DNA from: an uncultured Collinsella sp.
GTDB lineage: Bacteria > Actinomycetota > Coriobacteriia > Coriobacteriales > Coriobacteriaceae
DNA: 64,000 nucleotides
Assembly: GCA_900767675.1 (NCBI GenBank)
Contig: CAAFZX010000038.1
Span: forward strand, 1 to 64,000
Direction of reading: 5' to 3'
The position numbers and the translations under genes were made by a program. The notes under the pieces are model-generated. The model worked only from the letters and a program-made list of their open reading frames with translations. It had not been told where the DNA came from and did no database searches. Shown one piece after another: positions 51,657-60,505 of this stretch (position 1 is its first letter; each line of letters opens with the position of its first letter).

Positions 51657-51749
51657 TTGTGTGCCAGGCGCTTTTCCAAATGACATCTCGCTTCACCATC
51701 CTTCGCGATCGGCGATAATGTGGGGAACTGTTCTTCCTGGAGGTTCCTT

Positions 51750-52832
51750 ATGGACGGTATCGCTTCTAGTGTTCCGCTGATTGCTCGGCCGAGTTTCGAC
51801 CGCGCTTGCGGCTTTGTGCCGTCCGAATATGTCCAGGCCTGGGAGTGGTTCTTGCGCGAGGAGCGGCGTGGCGGCCTGTGGGACAAGCTTCCGCATCGTA
51901 CCAATCCCGATAGCCCTCAATATTCCTTTCGCCTGACGATTGATTCTGAGCTCTTTCCGGTGTCGCGCGATTCGGGCATCTTTTGGCCTGGTCGCGGGCG
52001 CGTTAAGCATCCGCGCGAGAAGACCTTTGCCCTTTCGGTGCACAATTCCAAGCGCGGCGCCTACCCCGATGTTCCGCCGCTCTATCTTGAGGATGGCACG
52101 TGGGTGCTCAAGTACTCGTCGCAGAGCACTTCGGTCGAAAGCTGGCGCGACCAGGACTACAACCAAAAGATGATCAACTGCATGGAATGCGGCGTTCCCG
52201 TTGGTGTGTTCTTTGCAACGAGCGCTGGCTACAAGGTGCTGGGCCTAGCGTTCGTTGAGCGTTACGAGCCCGAGAATAGCTGGTTTGTGCTGCATGGCCC
52301 CGTCCATAAGGGTGGACCCGACGCGCGTTTCTTCCCCGATATGAGCTACATGAAGGAGACTCCGATCTCGGCGGAGTTTTCCGGCACTCCGGCGAGCGGC
52401 GATGAAAAGGTTCGTTACGCGCTGCGTCGCGAGCGAATCGGCCAGCAGCGTTTCCGCAATCAGCTCTTTGAGGCCTATACCGGGCGATGCGCCGTCTCGG
52501 GTTGCAACGTCAACGAAGCGCTCGAAGCCGCGCATATCGAGAACTACTCGGGTCCTAAGTCACAGGTTGTCAGCAACGGTATTCTGCTGCGCCGCGACCT
52601 GCATTCGCTGTTCGATGCTCATCTGATTTCGTTTGAGCTCGTGCGTGGCGACTATCAGCTGTGCGGGTCGTATCTTCTGCAGCATACGGACTATGCCGTG
52701 TTTGCAGGGTCGGTGTTGCGCGAGCCGGACGAACATCGCTTGCGTCCCAACGCCCGTTTTCTCGAAGCTCATCGTGTCGAGTTCGATTTCTCTGAATCGC
52801 GACGTCGGGCGGAAGCCGTTGATCCGTATTAG
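51750..52832 (+). CDS. HNH endonuclease-domain protein
   Basis: A 360-residue protein. The C-terminal HNH domain (about 235-300) reads CAVSGCNVNEALEAAHIENY, then NGILLRRDLHSLFDAHL. This has the two Cys, the AAHI metal His and the DLHxLFD of the HNH_2 group often fused to methyl-base readers. The N-terminal part (about 15-220) is a folded domain I cannot assign. A modification-dependent restriction role is plausible but inferred. ATG 51750 has TGGAGGTT upstream. No methyltransferase is nearby. Confidence 0.8.
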   Translation: MDGIASSVPLIARPSFDRACGFVPSEYVQAWEWFLREERRGGLWDKLPHRTNPDSPQYSFRLTIDSELFPVSRDSGIFWPGRGRVKHPREKTFALSVHNSKRGAYPDVPPLYLEDGTWVLKYSSQSTSVESWRDQDYNQKMINCMECGVPVGVFFATSAGYKVLGLAFVERYEPENSWFVLHGPVHKGGPDARFFPDMSYMKETPISAEFSGTPASGDEKVRYALRRERIGQQRFRNQLFEAYTGRCAVSGCNVNEALEAAHIENYSGPKSQVVSNGILLRRDLHSLFDAHLISFELVRGDYQLCGSYLLQHTDYAVFAGSVLREPDEHRLRPNARFLEAHRVEFDFSESRRRAEAVDPY

Positions 52833-52950
52833 GCAGAGGTGGCCCGTCGCAACCCAATCATGTCGATTGATCGGATCGTGCCGTGCCGCATCGAGTATTG
52901 CACGATCCTGCCATCCTCTCCTCAACAGTTAAAACGGGAAAGGGGAGACC

Positions 52951-53232
52951 ATGGGATGGCGAAGTGATATCGCGCGCGGCGTGTACGGAAACCTGCCACG
53001 AGCGTTAATGGACCGGAATCCGTTCCCAATGGTCGAAGTCAGCTGCAGTCAAATCTGTCTACCGTGTCCGAACTGTGGCGCAGGCCTCCCATGCCTAGAC
53101 ATCAGTTTCATCGACGTCCGCGACAAACACGCTACCGAGCTGCGGGCTCGAACAGGCCTGCGCCTCCCAATCTATCCTCAACAATGCCCAGCCTGCGGAT
53201 GCGCCATTACCTATAACGATACGGAGCCGTAG
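52951..53232 (+). CDS. Small zinc-finger-like protein
   Basis: A 93-residue protein with two CxxC knuckles, CPNC (about residue 39) and CPAC (about 81), which could bind one zinc ion. AAAGGGGAG precedes the ATG by about 4 nt, and the start is clear. Two further Cys precede the first knuckle. I do not recognise the family. It follows the HNH gene by 118 nt on the same strand and may be cotranscribed with it. Confidence 0.55.
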   Translation: MGWRSDIARGVYGNLPRALMDRNPFPMVEVSCSQICLPCPNCGAGLPCLDISFIDVRDKHATELRARTGLRLPIYPQQCPACGCAITYNDTEP

Positions 53233-53336
53233 CTTCGAAGACTGAATATCTAGTCGGGCAAGCCCGGTGATTCGACATTTTCTGCGTTACACCAACAGCT
53301 CTGCTACCTGCGCACACTCGATTTTCGAGTTTTGTC

Positions 53337-54035
53337 CTACAGGTAGATCCCCTCGCACAGGGTCTTGTGAAACTGGGTGTGGTGATCGCGTGCCCAGGTG
53401 AAGAGCGCCTGGTCAAAGTTGTCCTGACTGTCGGGGATGCCGTAGACGCCGGCGACTTCCACGCGCACGAACTCCAGCGCGGGCAGCTTGTTGATGGCAG
53501 TGAGTGCAAACGGCGACGTGGGCTCCTCGAACAGGTAATGGCTGCCTTGCAGCGCGCCGCAGCCGGTGCAGGTGCTGGCGAGCGATGCGGTCTTGGTGGT
53601 GCGCGACGTTACGGGCTTGTAGCCGCAGCGCTCGCGCAGGTAGTCACGGATCTCGGCCGGCACGCAGCCCAGCGCGGGGACGATGGCTATGGCGTTGGCG
53701 CGGGCGGTGTCGATCGCGATATGGCCCGCGTCGTCTATGGTGGGCGCGGCGCCGGGCGCAGCCTTGCTGCTCGAGTCCTCGGCCGCCAAATACGGAATCC
53801 CAAAGGCCGCGACCGTCGTCTGCTCGTGGCACTTCCAGCATTCGCGCTTGCCCAGTACCAGGTAGATGTAGGGCGCGCTGGGGTCGGAGCGATCCGCGCC
53901 GGGCAGCCACGCGGCAAAGGGCTCGGGGTTGACGCCATCGGGCACGTACCAGATCTTCTTGGCCCGGTCCCACTTGGCGCCCAGGGCCTTGGCCTCGTCT
54001 TTGTGCGAAAAGGGAACATCAAGCTCGGTGCGCAT
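53337..54035 (-). CDS. DUF5710-containing protein
   Basis: A 232-residue protein. The N-terminus (LDVPFSHKDEAKALGAKWDRAKKIWYVPDG) is the DUF5710 domain, found in helicase- and primase-like accessory proteins. Two CxxC pairs follow (CWKCH, CTGCG), suggesting a zinc site. The rest is of unknown fold. The start ATG 54035 has AAAGGAG 6 nt upstream. The gene is antiparallel to its neighbours. Function unknown; DUF5710 is often in mobile or phage genes. Confidence 0.7.
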   Translation of the reverse strand: MRTELDVPFSHKDEAKALGAKWDRAKKIWYVPDGVNPEPFAAWLPGADRSDPSAPYIYLVLGKRECWKCHEQTTVAAFGIPYLAAEDSSSKAAPGAAPTIDDAGHIAIDTARANAIAIVPALGCVPAEIRDYLRERCGYKPVTSRTTKTASLASTCTGCGALQGSHYLFEEPTSPFALTAINKLPALEFVRVEVAGVYGIPDSQDNFDQALFTWARDHHTQFHKTLCEGIYL

Positions 54036-54351
54036 GGCGGCTCCTTTGTGCGGCTTGCGGTGCATGTGCTCCAAGGATACCCCAGCGGCGGGTGTGGTCG
54101 CTAAACAAGCATTTCGACCGTCCGAGAAGTCGCGGAGCATTTTGGCGAGGGCGCGCCGTCAAGCAAATGGGCAAGCAAATGGTCAGCTTTTGGTCAGTTG
54201 AGCGGCAACCTTGCCAAAAGCTTGACGGATTTGCATTTAGACGTCGACGAATGAACACTTTGGTTGCGCCGCGGCAAAAAAACTGCTGGTCGTTTGCCGA
54301 AAACTCGCCAGGGTCGCGAGCCGCCGTCGACGCGCGTGCTATCTTCGCGCC

Positions 54352-55455
54352 ATGGGGTACTTTATCGTTTCACATAACGCTGCGCTGGCGCTCTTGGCAC
54401 ACATCCCGAACCCGCGCTTTGGGGATTCGGAACCAGAGGTCGTGTCGATCGCGGGTGCCTGCGCGCTCTGTGACCAGGAGGCGCAGGAGGTTATCGATCG
54501 CTATGACCTGGGGATTGACGTGCTGGATCTGATGGTGCCGACGCGCGCCGACCGCCGGCGGAACAAGCACGTTAAGACGCATCTGTGCACCAACGAGCTC
54601 CCCGCGGGTTCGTTTATCTCGCTGGGCCACTGGATGGGCGACCTGGATGCGTACGTGTGCTCTCCCGAGCCGGCGTTTTTGCAGGCCGCGCACGATGGCG
54701 ATGCGGCGGAGGCCATCTATGCCGGCTATGCTATGACATCGGACTACCGGCTGGATAACCTTGCTCCCGGCGGGGTGACCAGCAGGGATGCGGGCATGCG
54801 CGATGGAAAGCTCGCGACCAAGGAGCTCATTGCGGCGTACCTTGACCGGGCGTCAAAGGTGAGAGGCGCCGCCAAGGCGAAGGCGTTGCTTCCGTACGTG
54901 GAAGAGGGCTCACGGTCTCCAAGGGAGTCGGGGCTTTGCATGTTTTTGTCGCTGCCCGCGCATTACGGCGGGCTTGCGCTGGGCAAGGCCGAGCTGAACA
55001 AGAAGTACTTCATTCGCGACGGTTACAACGATGGGCGCAACCGCAAACTGCGCGTGTTGGAGCGCACGCCCGACATAACGCTTACGGCGAAAGCGGAGGT
55101 GGGCCTGGATAAAGTAAGGGCTGGCTTGCTGCCCGAGGTGCTTACCGCGCTGGTCGATTACGACAGCGACGCCATCCATGATGGAAGCGAGAAAATCCAC
55201 AAGGATGCCGAGCGCCGCAATGAGCTGCAGATGCTCAATGGGGTCGCGTACTTTACGGTGACGACTGACCAGGCGAGCGACTACGAAAAGCTCGTTCGCC
55301 TGTGCGAACGCGTCCGGCGCAAGCTGCATCGTCGCAAGCGGCCCATATTTTACAAGCCCATGACTGAGGAAGCGCGATATTTGGCACAGGCGCGCGTCGA
55401 GACAAAGCAGTTTAAGCTCTGGCAGACCGTTATTGAGACACATCAGCATTGGTAG
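54352..55455 (+). CDS. Putative nuclease with a VSR/DUF559-like C-terminal region
   Basis: A 367-residue protein. The N-terminal half has LPAGSFISLGHWMGDLDAYV and paired Cys (CALC). The C-terminal half includes LSLPAHYGGLALG and then VDYDSDAIHDGSEKIHKDAE, followed by RRNELQMLNGVAYFTVT. That last region resembles the PD-(D/E)xK core of VSR/DUF559-type proteins (acidic DYD, DxxRxxxL and a final beta strand). It may be a nuclease or a regulator built on that fold. Identity is uncertain. It has no near neighbour in the same direction until the 56179 operon. The ribosome site upstream is weak. Confidence 0.5.
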   Translation: MGYFIVSHNAALALLAHIPNPRFGDSEPEVVSIAGACALCDQEAQEVIDRYDLGIDVLDLMVPTRADRRRNKHVKTHLCTNELPAGSFISLGHWMGDLDAYVCSPEPAFLQAAHDGDAAEAIYAGYAMTSDYRLDNLAPGGVTSRDAGMRDGKLATKELIAAYLDRASKVRGAAKAKALLPYVEEGSRSPRESGLCMFLSLPAHYGGLALGKAELNKKYFIRDGYNDGRNRKLRVLERTPDITLTAKAEVGLDKVRAGLLPEVLTALVDYDSDAIHDGSEKIHKDAERRNELQMLNGVAYFTVTTDQASDYEKLVRLCERVRRKLHRRKRPIFYKPMTEEARYLAQARVETKQFKLWQTVIETHQHW

Positions 55456-55828
55456 GTGGGCCTTTGGCGGCGGAGGGGGTGCTGCCGTATTGAAGGTGAA
55501 TGGTTTCCCGCGAAGTGAACGAGTGTTTTTGAACCCCCGAAGCATCCACACTTTTTGGCGCCAAAACCGCAGGATTCTAACGACAAAACCGCAGGAAATG
55601 AGCCGCAAAAAGTGTCGATGCTCCGGGGGTCCGTTTTGGCTCGTTCACTTCGCGGGAAACCATTCACCCTCGATTTGCGGGGGTCACCCGGATATGGCTG
55701 CGAGGCCCATTCGGGCCTGATCGGGGCGCCCGCTGGGGTTGTTTGGGCGGCTTTGGACTTGGTTGGGGTGGTTGCTGGCGTTGTCGAAGCGGTTTTGGGT
55801 GCCGCGACGCCCTTTTGGCTTGGCGGCG
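55456..55828. other. Non-coding stretch dominated by a composite palindrome
   Basis: No gene is supported. Positions 55495-55668 form the palindrome listed separately. 55690-55828 is rich in G and T, with GTTG and TTGG words and no features I can name. Confidence 0.5.
55495..55668. repeat. Composite palindrome with 29-bp perfect arms
   Basis: The outer arms 55495-55523 and 55640-55668 are perfect reverse complements (29 bp, beginning GGTGAATGGTTTCCCGCG). Inside, 55534-55556 and 55607-55629 match at 21 of 23 positions (CCCCCG..GCATC.ACACTTTTT). The centre has CAAAACCGCAGGA twice. The whole 174 nt can form one giant stem-loop. There is no T-tract. Confidence 0.93.
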
Positions 55829-55865
55829 TAAAACAAAACAGCTCAGAGGCGAAGCCTCTGAGCTG
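55829..55865 (-). terminator. Terminator of tRNA-Val
   Basis: CAGCTCAGAGGC and GCCTCTGAGCTG form a perfect 12-bp stem with loop TTC (read on the minus strand), followed by TTTTGTTTT. It begins about 9 nt past the tRNA 3' end. Confidence 0.9.
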
Positions 55866-55873
55866 CGAACATT

Positions 55874-55948
55874 TGGTGGGCGTTAGAAGATTTGAACTTC
55901 TGACCTCTTCCGTGTCAGGGAAGCGCTCTCCCCCTGAGCTAAACGCCC
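55874..55948 (-). tRNA. tRNA-Val (anticodon GAC)
   Basis: On the minus strand the acceptor stem GGGCGTT pairs with AACGCCC, followed by discriminator A and encoded CCA. The anticodon stem CTTCC/GGAAG encloses CTGACAC, anticodon GAC, reading Val codons. The D-arm and T-loop GTTCAAATC are regular. An AT-rich TATATTATTT upstream (about 55975-55985) is probably the promoter -10. Confidence 0.95.
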
Positions 55949-56178
55949 GATCAAGGGTGCGCGAGTGCGCAGGAAATAATATAACGGAGCTCCCACCCGG
56001 TGGCAAGAACTATTTTAAAAAACTGGTGATTTGTGGCCCCATCGGAGCCCGCCGCAGCGCGAACAGCACGCGAAAAGTCCCGTTTGTACCCCCGATGAAC
56101 TGCACGTTCGCGTAAAATAACTCCATTATGGGCAAATGGTGCCCAGGCAGTTTACAACGCGGCAAATGAGGGAGGGGC

Positions 56179-57063
56179 ATGTCGGACGCGCAGTCGCTGC
56201 GAAAACAGTTCAATCGCATGCTCGCCACGTTGCTGGTGGCGCTTGCTGCTGCCGGAGCTGTAACGTATGCCTGGTACATCTACAACGCCAACCGCCATAT
56301 CACCGACGTCAAGATGGCCGCGGGCACGGGCGTGACCTTCCTTATCTCCAACGAGTACGACGGCGAGTACAAGACCAACGCCGGTCTAAGCTTTGCGGGC
56401 CTGCTCGATCCCGTCTCGACCGATAACGTGCTCAACGGCTTCCAAAAGGTAACGGGTTTTACCGGCGGAACCACCCAGGACTCGCTGTTTGCCAGCATGT
56501 TTGGCGCGGCCGAGCATTCCGACTACTACAAAACATCCCTGTACCTGGCCACCAACTCGGCCGCGACCGACGTGTACCTGTCGGGCATCGACTTTACCGA
56601 GCAGGACCCGGCAAACCCCATCTCCACCGCCCTGCGTGTGGGACTGGTTACCTATGCTCCAGGGCAGGGTGACACCGTGACGGGCCAGTACATCTTTGAG
56701 GTCTCGGGCGAGCACAATCCCCAGGCGCGCTACAACACGCTCGACGGCAAGGATGCCGGCGAGAACGAGCAGAACCACCTGGTGCTCGACAGCACCCGCT
56801 CCGATGGCGCCACGGTCCATTTTGACCAGCTGACCAGCGCAAACTTCTGCGATTACAACGAAGACACCGGTATCGTGGGCCTCAAGGAGGCCACGACCAA
56901 GATCTGCAGCTTGCCCGCCGCTGCCAAGGGAGCCAACCGTAGCACGCCCGTGCGTGTGGATGTATACGTGTGGCTCGAAGGCTGCGACCCCGATTGCACC
57001 AACAATCTGGCCACCACCAGCTTGCAATCGCTGGCGCTGCGCTTTGCCGGCAAGCGTTCGTAG
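56179..57063 (+). CDS. SipW-dependent secreted protein A
   Basis: A 294-residue exported protein, first of the operon. The signal-anchor helix (about 14-36) ends AGAVTYAWYIYNANR, a SipW-type site. The mature domain has VDVYVWLEGCDPDCTN about 30 residues from the C-terminus, with two Cys four positions apart that could form a disulfide. The later sequence LRFAGKRS is basic. Like TasA or camelysin it may polymerise or coat the cell. ATG 56179 has GGAGGGG upstream. An 11-nt gap links it to the next gene. Confidence 0.78.
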   Translation: MSDAQSLRKQFNRMLATLLVALAAAGAVTYAWYIYNANRHITDVKMAAGTGVTFLISNEYDGEYKTNAGLSFAGLLDPVSTDNVLNGFQKVTGFTGGTTQDSLFASMFGAAEHSDYYKTSLYLATNSAATDVYLSGIDFTEQDPANPISTALRVGLVTYAPGQGDTVTGQYIFEVSGEHNPQARYNTLDGKDAGENEQNHLVLDSTRSDGATVHFDQLTSANFCDYNEDTGIVGLKEATTKICSLPAAAKGANRSTPVRVDVYVWLEGCDPDCTNNLATTSLQSLALRFAGKRS

Positions 57064-57074
57064 GGGGCCGGGGC

Positions 57075-57911
57075 ATGAGTACATCGAACATCAAAGACAT
57101 CCTGAGCTCGCGTCGTCGCATGGTTGCCGCGGCCGCATGGATGCTCGTGCTGGTGGCTGCCCTGAGCGCCGCCACCTACGCGTGGTTTAGCAACTCGCGT
57201 TACACCAACGTGACGCCTGTGGCACACACGGTAAGCGACGAGGGCTCCGACCTGCAGATTGGACTTTCGGCCAGCGGACCATGGGACACAACGGCAACGC
57301 TTGCCGCCGCCGACAAAACGCTCTATCCCATCTCGACGGCCGATCTTTCCCGCTTTTGGCGCGGCACGTTCCAAAACGCCGCGGGCATCACAACCGACTA
57401 CGCCGACTGCACCGCGCGGCTGGACGACTATGCCCTCACTGGCACGCTGTACCTTAAGGGCAGCGATAGCGCGCTCAACGTGTACCTGTACCAGGGCCAG
57501 ATGAGCGTGACGAGCGACCCGCAACTGCTAGCCGCGCTGCGCCTGGGTCTGGTCATCACGACCCAGTCGGGCACGCAAACGCATATCTTTACCTGCGACG
57601 ACCTAGGCAATACCGCAGGCGCCACCAGTAGGCACACCACCGCGCAAGACGGCGTGGTCGTAGCGGCGGGCGCCTCGGGCTGGACCTACACCGCCGACCC
57701 TGCGCGCGCCATAAGCGCTTACAGCATGGACGGCACCGGTGAAACGCCCACGCAGCGCGCGGGCGCCACGCCCATCTGCACGCTGGCTGCCAACGAGGTG
57801 GCAAGCGTTCGCTACGTTGTGTACATGGAGGGCTGCGACGCCAATTGCATCGACGAGGCCCAGGCCCGCGATGTGGTGCTGCAGCTTGCCTTTGCCGCGG
57901 CCAAGGCATAA
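57075..57911 (+). CDS. SipW-dependent secreted protein B
   Basis: A 278-residue paralogue. The N-terminus is basic (SSRRR), with a helix at about 16-36 ending LSAATYAWFSNSRYT. The motif is VRYVVYMEGCDANCIDEA, close to the C-terminus, with the Cys pair kept. The mature part is Thr/Ala/Asp-rich, with one further Cys pair (TADLS region to CTARL). ATG 57075 follows GGGGCC-type purines. A run of nine G follows the stop codon, before the next start. Confidence 0.77.
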   Translation: MSTSNIKDILSSRRRMVAAAAWMLVLVAALSAATYAWFSNSRYTNVTPVAHTVSDEGSDLQIGLSASGPWDTTATLAAADKTLYPISTADLSRFWRGTFQNAAGITTDYADCTARLDDYALTGTLYLKGSDSALNVYLYQGQMSVTSDPQLLAALRLGLVITTQSGTQTHIFTCDDLGNTAGATSRHTTAQDGVVVAAGASGWTYTADPARAISAYSMDGTGETPTQRAGATPICTLAANEVASVRYVVYMEGCDANCIDEAQARDVVLQLAFAAAKA

Positions 57912-57920
57912 GGGGGGGGG
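57912..57920 (+). repeat. G9 homopolymer in the translation start region
   Basis: Nine consecutive G at 57912-57920 start right after the stop of one surface gene and end 9 nt before the next ATG. It forms part of the Shine-Dalgarno region. Tracts of this length can slip in replication and vary ribosome spacing or strength. Confidence 0.85.
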
Positions 57921-57929
57921 CGAAGCGAC

Positions 57930-58886
57930 ATGGAAGACAAGAAGCACATGCCAGCAGATAACCTCAAGACTGACACCGAGAGCACGACCCCCGCGGCCCT
58001 CTCCGGCGTAGCTGCCCGCCGTCGCGCCCGCCGCGCACGTGCCTACATCGCGCTCGTCATGGTGGCGCTCGCCGCCACCTTGGGCGCCGCGACCTACGCC
58101 TGGTTTACCAACAACATGAAGGTCAACACCAACTCGGTGAGCGTGCACAGCGACACGTCCAAGTTGGTGCTGGAGCTGGGCGATGCCGATCGCGGCAGCT
58201 GGACGCAGCAAGGCGACGTTTCCTTGACTTCTAACGCGAGCGGCGCCGTGACGCTCTACCCGGTCTCGACCTTTGACCTCAACGGCTTTGCTGCCTGCGC
58301 ACAAAACAACTCAGCCGGCGATGCCACGATGTTCGAGCAGGCAAAAGACAACGGTTCCGCGTTCTATCACGGCTGGATTGACCTGCGCCCCACCATTACC
58401 GGAACGGGCGCCAGCAAAGTAGCGGGCAAGGTCAACCTGTATCTGGCTGAATCGCTGGTCCCGCAGGGCGCCGACGCCGAACTGCTGCGCGCGGCCCGCG
58501 CGGGCATTAAGGTCTCGAGCGGCGGCCGGGTGCTTGCCACCAACATCTTTGAGCTCGACAGTTCCGACAGCGGCCATCGCGGCGAGCATCCCACGACCGC
58601 GCCTGCAGGCCTGGCGGGCTACACCGAGGGCATGCTCCTGGGCTGGCAAAACGGCCAGCTCGCATGCGGTGCCAACGTGACGCAGGACCCGGCCGCCTTT
58701 ACGCTGGACACGAGCGAGACGGCCACGCGCCCACAAAACACGCTTGCCACGCTGGGGCTTGGCCAGACCTATCGCCTGGACATCTATTACTACATCGAGG
58801 GTACCGACCCCGATAGCGCCGACTACCTGCATCAAGACCCGGGCACCCTGCACCTGGCCCTCTTTGCGACCTTGGACGGTGAGTAG
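57930..58886 (+). CDS. SipW-dependent secreted protein C
   Basis: A 318-residue paralogue with a longer N-terminus (about 35 residues, Arg-rich ARRRARRARA) before the helix (about 37-56), which ends LGAATYAWFTNN. The motif is YRLDIYYYIEGTDPDSADYL; Ser stands where the others have the second Cys, and the first is Thr, so no disulfide can form. This is the most divergent motif of the set. ATG 57930 lies 9 nt after the G9 tract. A 2-nt gap joins it to protein D. Confidence 0.77.
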   Translation: MEDKKHMPADNLKTDTESTTPAALSGVAARRRARRARAYIALVMVALAATLGAATYAWFTNNMKVNTNSVSVHSDTSKLVLELGDADRGSWTQQGDVSLTSNASGAVTLYPVSTFDLNGFAACAQNNSAGDATMFEQAKDNGSAFYHGWIDLRPTITGTGASKVAGKVNLYLAESLVPQGADAELLRAARAGIKVSSGGRVLATNIFELDSSDSGHRGEHPTTAPAGLAGYTEGMLLGWQNGQLACGANVTQDPAAFTLDTSETATRPQNTLATLGLGQTYRLDIYYYIEGTDPDSADYLHQDPGTLHLALFATLDGE

Positions 58887-58888
58887 CC

Positions 58889-59695
58889 ATGACGCGTAAG
58901 CAACCCGCCGCCAACTGCACGCCCGCCACCGGCAAGCCCGCCGGCGCGCAAGCCCCCGCCGACACCGACCTGCGCCGCAAGCTCACCACCACCGTGGTGC
59001 TGGTGCTGTTTGCCCTGGTGGCAATAGCCATGGCAACGTTTGCCTGGTTTTCCATCGCCGATAGCGCCAAGACCCGCATGCTCATGATCGACGCCAACGC
59101 CGACGGTTCGCTGCGCTTTGACCTGGACGAGCACGCCACCTTCGAAGAGTACGTCCACAGCCTGGGCTTCGACCAGATCTCGGCACGCATCGCCAGCGAA
59201 AAGGGCGTGGACATCGACGCATCCAAGCTCAAACCCGTCACTACGAGCGACTACCAGACCTTCACCTTCGAAGACGGCTCCACCGCCGACCCTGCCACCG
59301 GCGCCTACCTGGAGTTTACGCTGCACTTTATGAGTAGCACGGACCTGCGTGTGCGCCTGACCGGGCAGGATGGCGACGGCGGCGTGTCCGGCACGCGGTT
59401 TAGCTCCGACACGCAGGGCATGGCCAGCGCCATGCGCATGAGCTTTACTGCCGACGGCCACACCTGGGTCTACAACCCCAACGGGGGCGGGGGCTCATCC
59501 GGCGCGGCCACCGTCTTTGGGCTCGACTCGGGCACGGCCACCGCGGCCAGCGATATGTTCGACCTGATAAAAGATACGGATAAGCCGGTAACCGTTCGCA
59601 TATGGCTCGAGGGAACGGACCCAAATTGCACTAATATGCTAAAGGGAGCTAACTATTCGGTTTCGATGCGCTTTGAGGGCATCGAGGAACAGTAG
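58889..59695 (+). CDS. SipW-dependent secreted protein D
   Basis: A 268-residue paralogue. A 30-residue Pro/Ala-rich cytoplasmic lead precedes the helix (about 34-53), which ends IAMATFAWFSIADSA. PVTVRIWLEGTDPNCTNML lies about 25 residues from the end, keeping only the second Cys. It contains a poly-Gly run (NGGGGSSG). ATG 58889 overlaps the ribosome region of the previous stop. It is last of the four subunits before the peptidase gene, 60 nt away. Confidence 0.77.
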   Translation: MTRKQPAANCTPATGKPAGAQAPADTDLRRKLTTTVVLVLFALVAIAMATFAWFSIADSAKTRMLMIDANADGSLRFDLDEHATFEEYVHSLGFDQISARIASEKGVDIDASKLKPVTTSDYQTFTFEDGSTADPATGAYLEFTLHFMSSTDLRVRLTGQDGDGGVSGTRFSSDTQGMASAMRMSFTADGHTWVYNPNGGGGSSGAATVFGLDSGTATAASDMFDLIKDTDKPVTVRIWLEGTDPNCTNMLKGANYSVSMRFEGIEEQ

Positions 59696-59755
59696 ATACG
59701 CACGGCGGCCACCGGGCCGCGCACGACCTAGTCAGACACGGTAGTAAGGGACATC

Positions 59756-60505
59756 ATGCAATCTGTTAAAAAAGTCGCATCCATCGCACTGAGCGTCGTC
59801 ATGTGGATCATCATCCTGGTGGCGGCCCTGTATGCGTTTACCACGCTCGCCACGCGCGAGGACGGCAGCGTCTCCGACATCGCCGGCTTTACCCCGCTCG
59901 CGGTGCAGTCCGACTCCATGGCGCCCACGTTTAACAAGGGCGACCTCATCGTCATCCAAAAGTGCGACACCTCAAAGCTCGAGGTGGGCGACATCGTGAC
60001 GTTCCACACCATCATCGACAACGAGTACGCGCTCAACACGCACCGCATCGCCGCCATCGACGAGGTCAACGGCATGCGCAGCTTTACCACCAAGGGCGAC
60101 AACAACGACGTGGCCGATACGCACATCATCAGCGACGGCGACATCGTGGGCAAGTACGTGTTTGCGCTGCCGCAGATGGGCAAGGTCATGGACTTCCTGT
60201 CCAGCTCCATGGGCTTCCTCATCGTGATCGTGCTGCCCATGCTGCTGTTCTTTATCTACCAGGTGTATCACCTCATTGTGGTGGGCATGAACCTTAAGCG
60301 CGCCATGGCCGAGGAGGACCGCCTGGCCGCCGCGGCTGCCATCGTGGATGCCGAGGGCAAGGGCGACACCGCTACCGTCACCGCCGATAACGCCGCCGAG
60401 CAGCTTGCCCAGGCCGAGGCCAAGCTCGAGGAAGCCCGTCGTCTGAAGGCCGAGGCCGAGGCGGCGATGAACGCGACCAAGCAGGAGGGTACCGACGGTG
60501 AGTGA
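59756..60505 (+). CDS. SipW-type (ER-type) signal peptidase I with coiled-coil tail
   Basis: A 249-residue membrane protease. The nucleophile is Ser54 (VQSDSMAPTF), and the general base is His96 (LNTHRIAAI) instead of the Lys of ordinary signal peptidases, which defines the SipW/ER type. Two membrane segments (about 8-30 and 143-168) enclose the catalytic domain. The C-terminal 70 residues are Ala/Glu-rich coiled coil, longer than in Bacillus SipW. It should process the A-D proteins encoded upstream. It overlaps the AAA+ gene by 8 nt. Confidence 0.9.
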   Translation: MQSVKKVASIALSVVMWIIILVAALYAFTTLATREDGSVSDIAGFTPLAVQSDSMAPTFNKGDLIVIQKCDTSKLEVGDIVTFHTIIDNEYALNTHRIAAIDEVNGMRSFTTKGDNNDVADTHIISDGDIVGKYVFALPQMGKVMDFLSSSMGFLIVIVLPMLLFFIYQVYHLIVVGMNLKRAMAEEDRLAAAAAIVDAEGKGDTATVTADNAAEQLAQAEAKLEEARRLKAEAEAAMNATKQEGTDGE

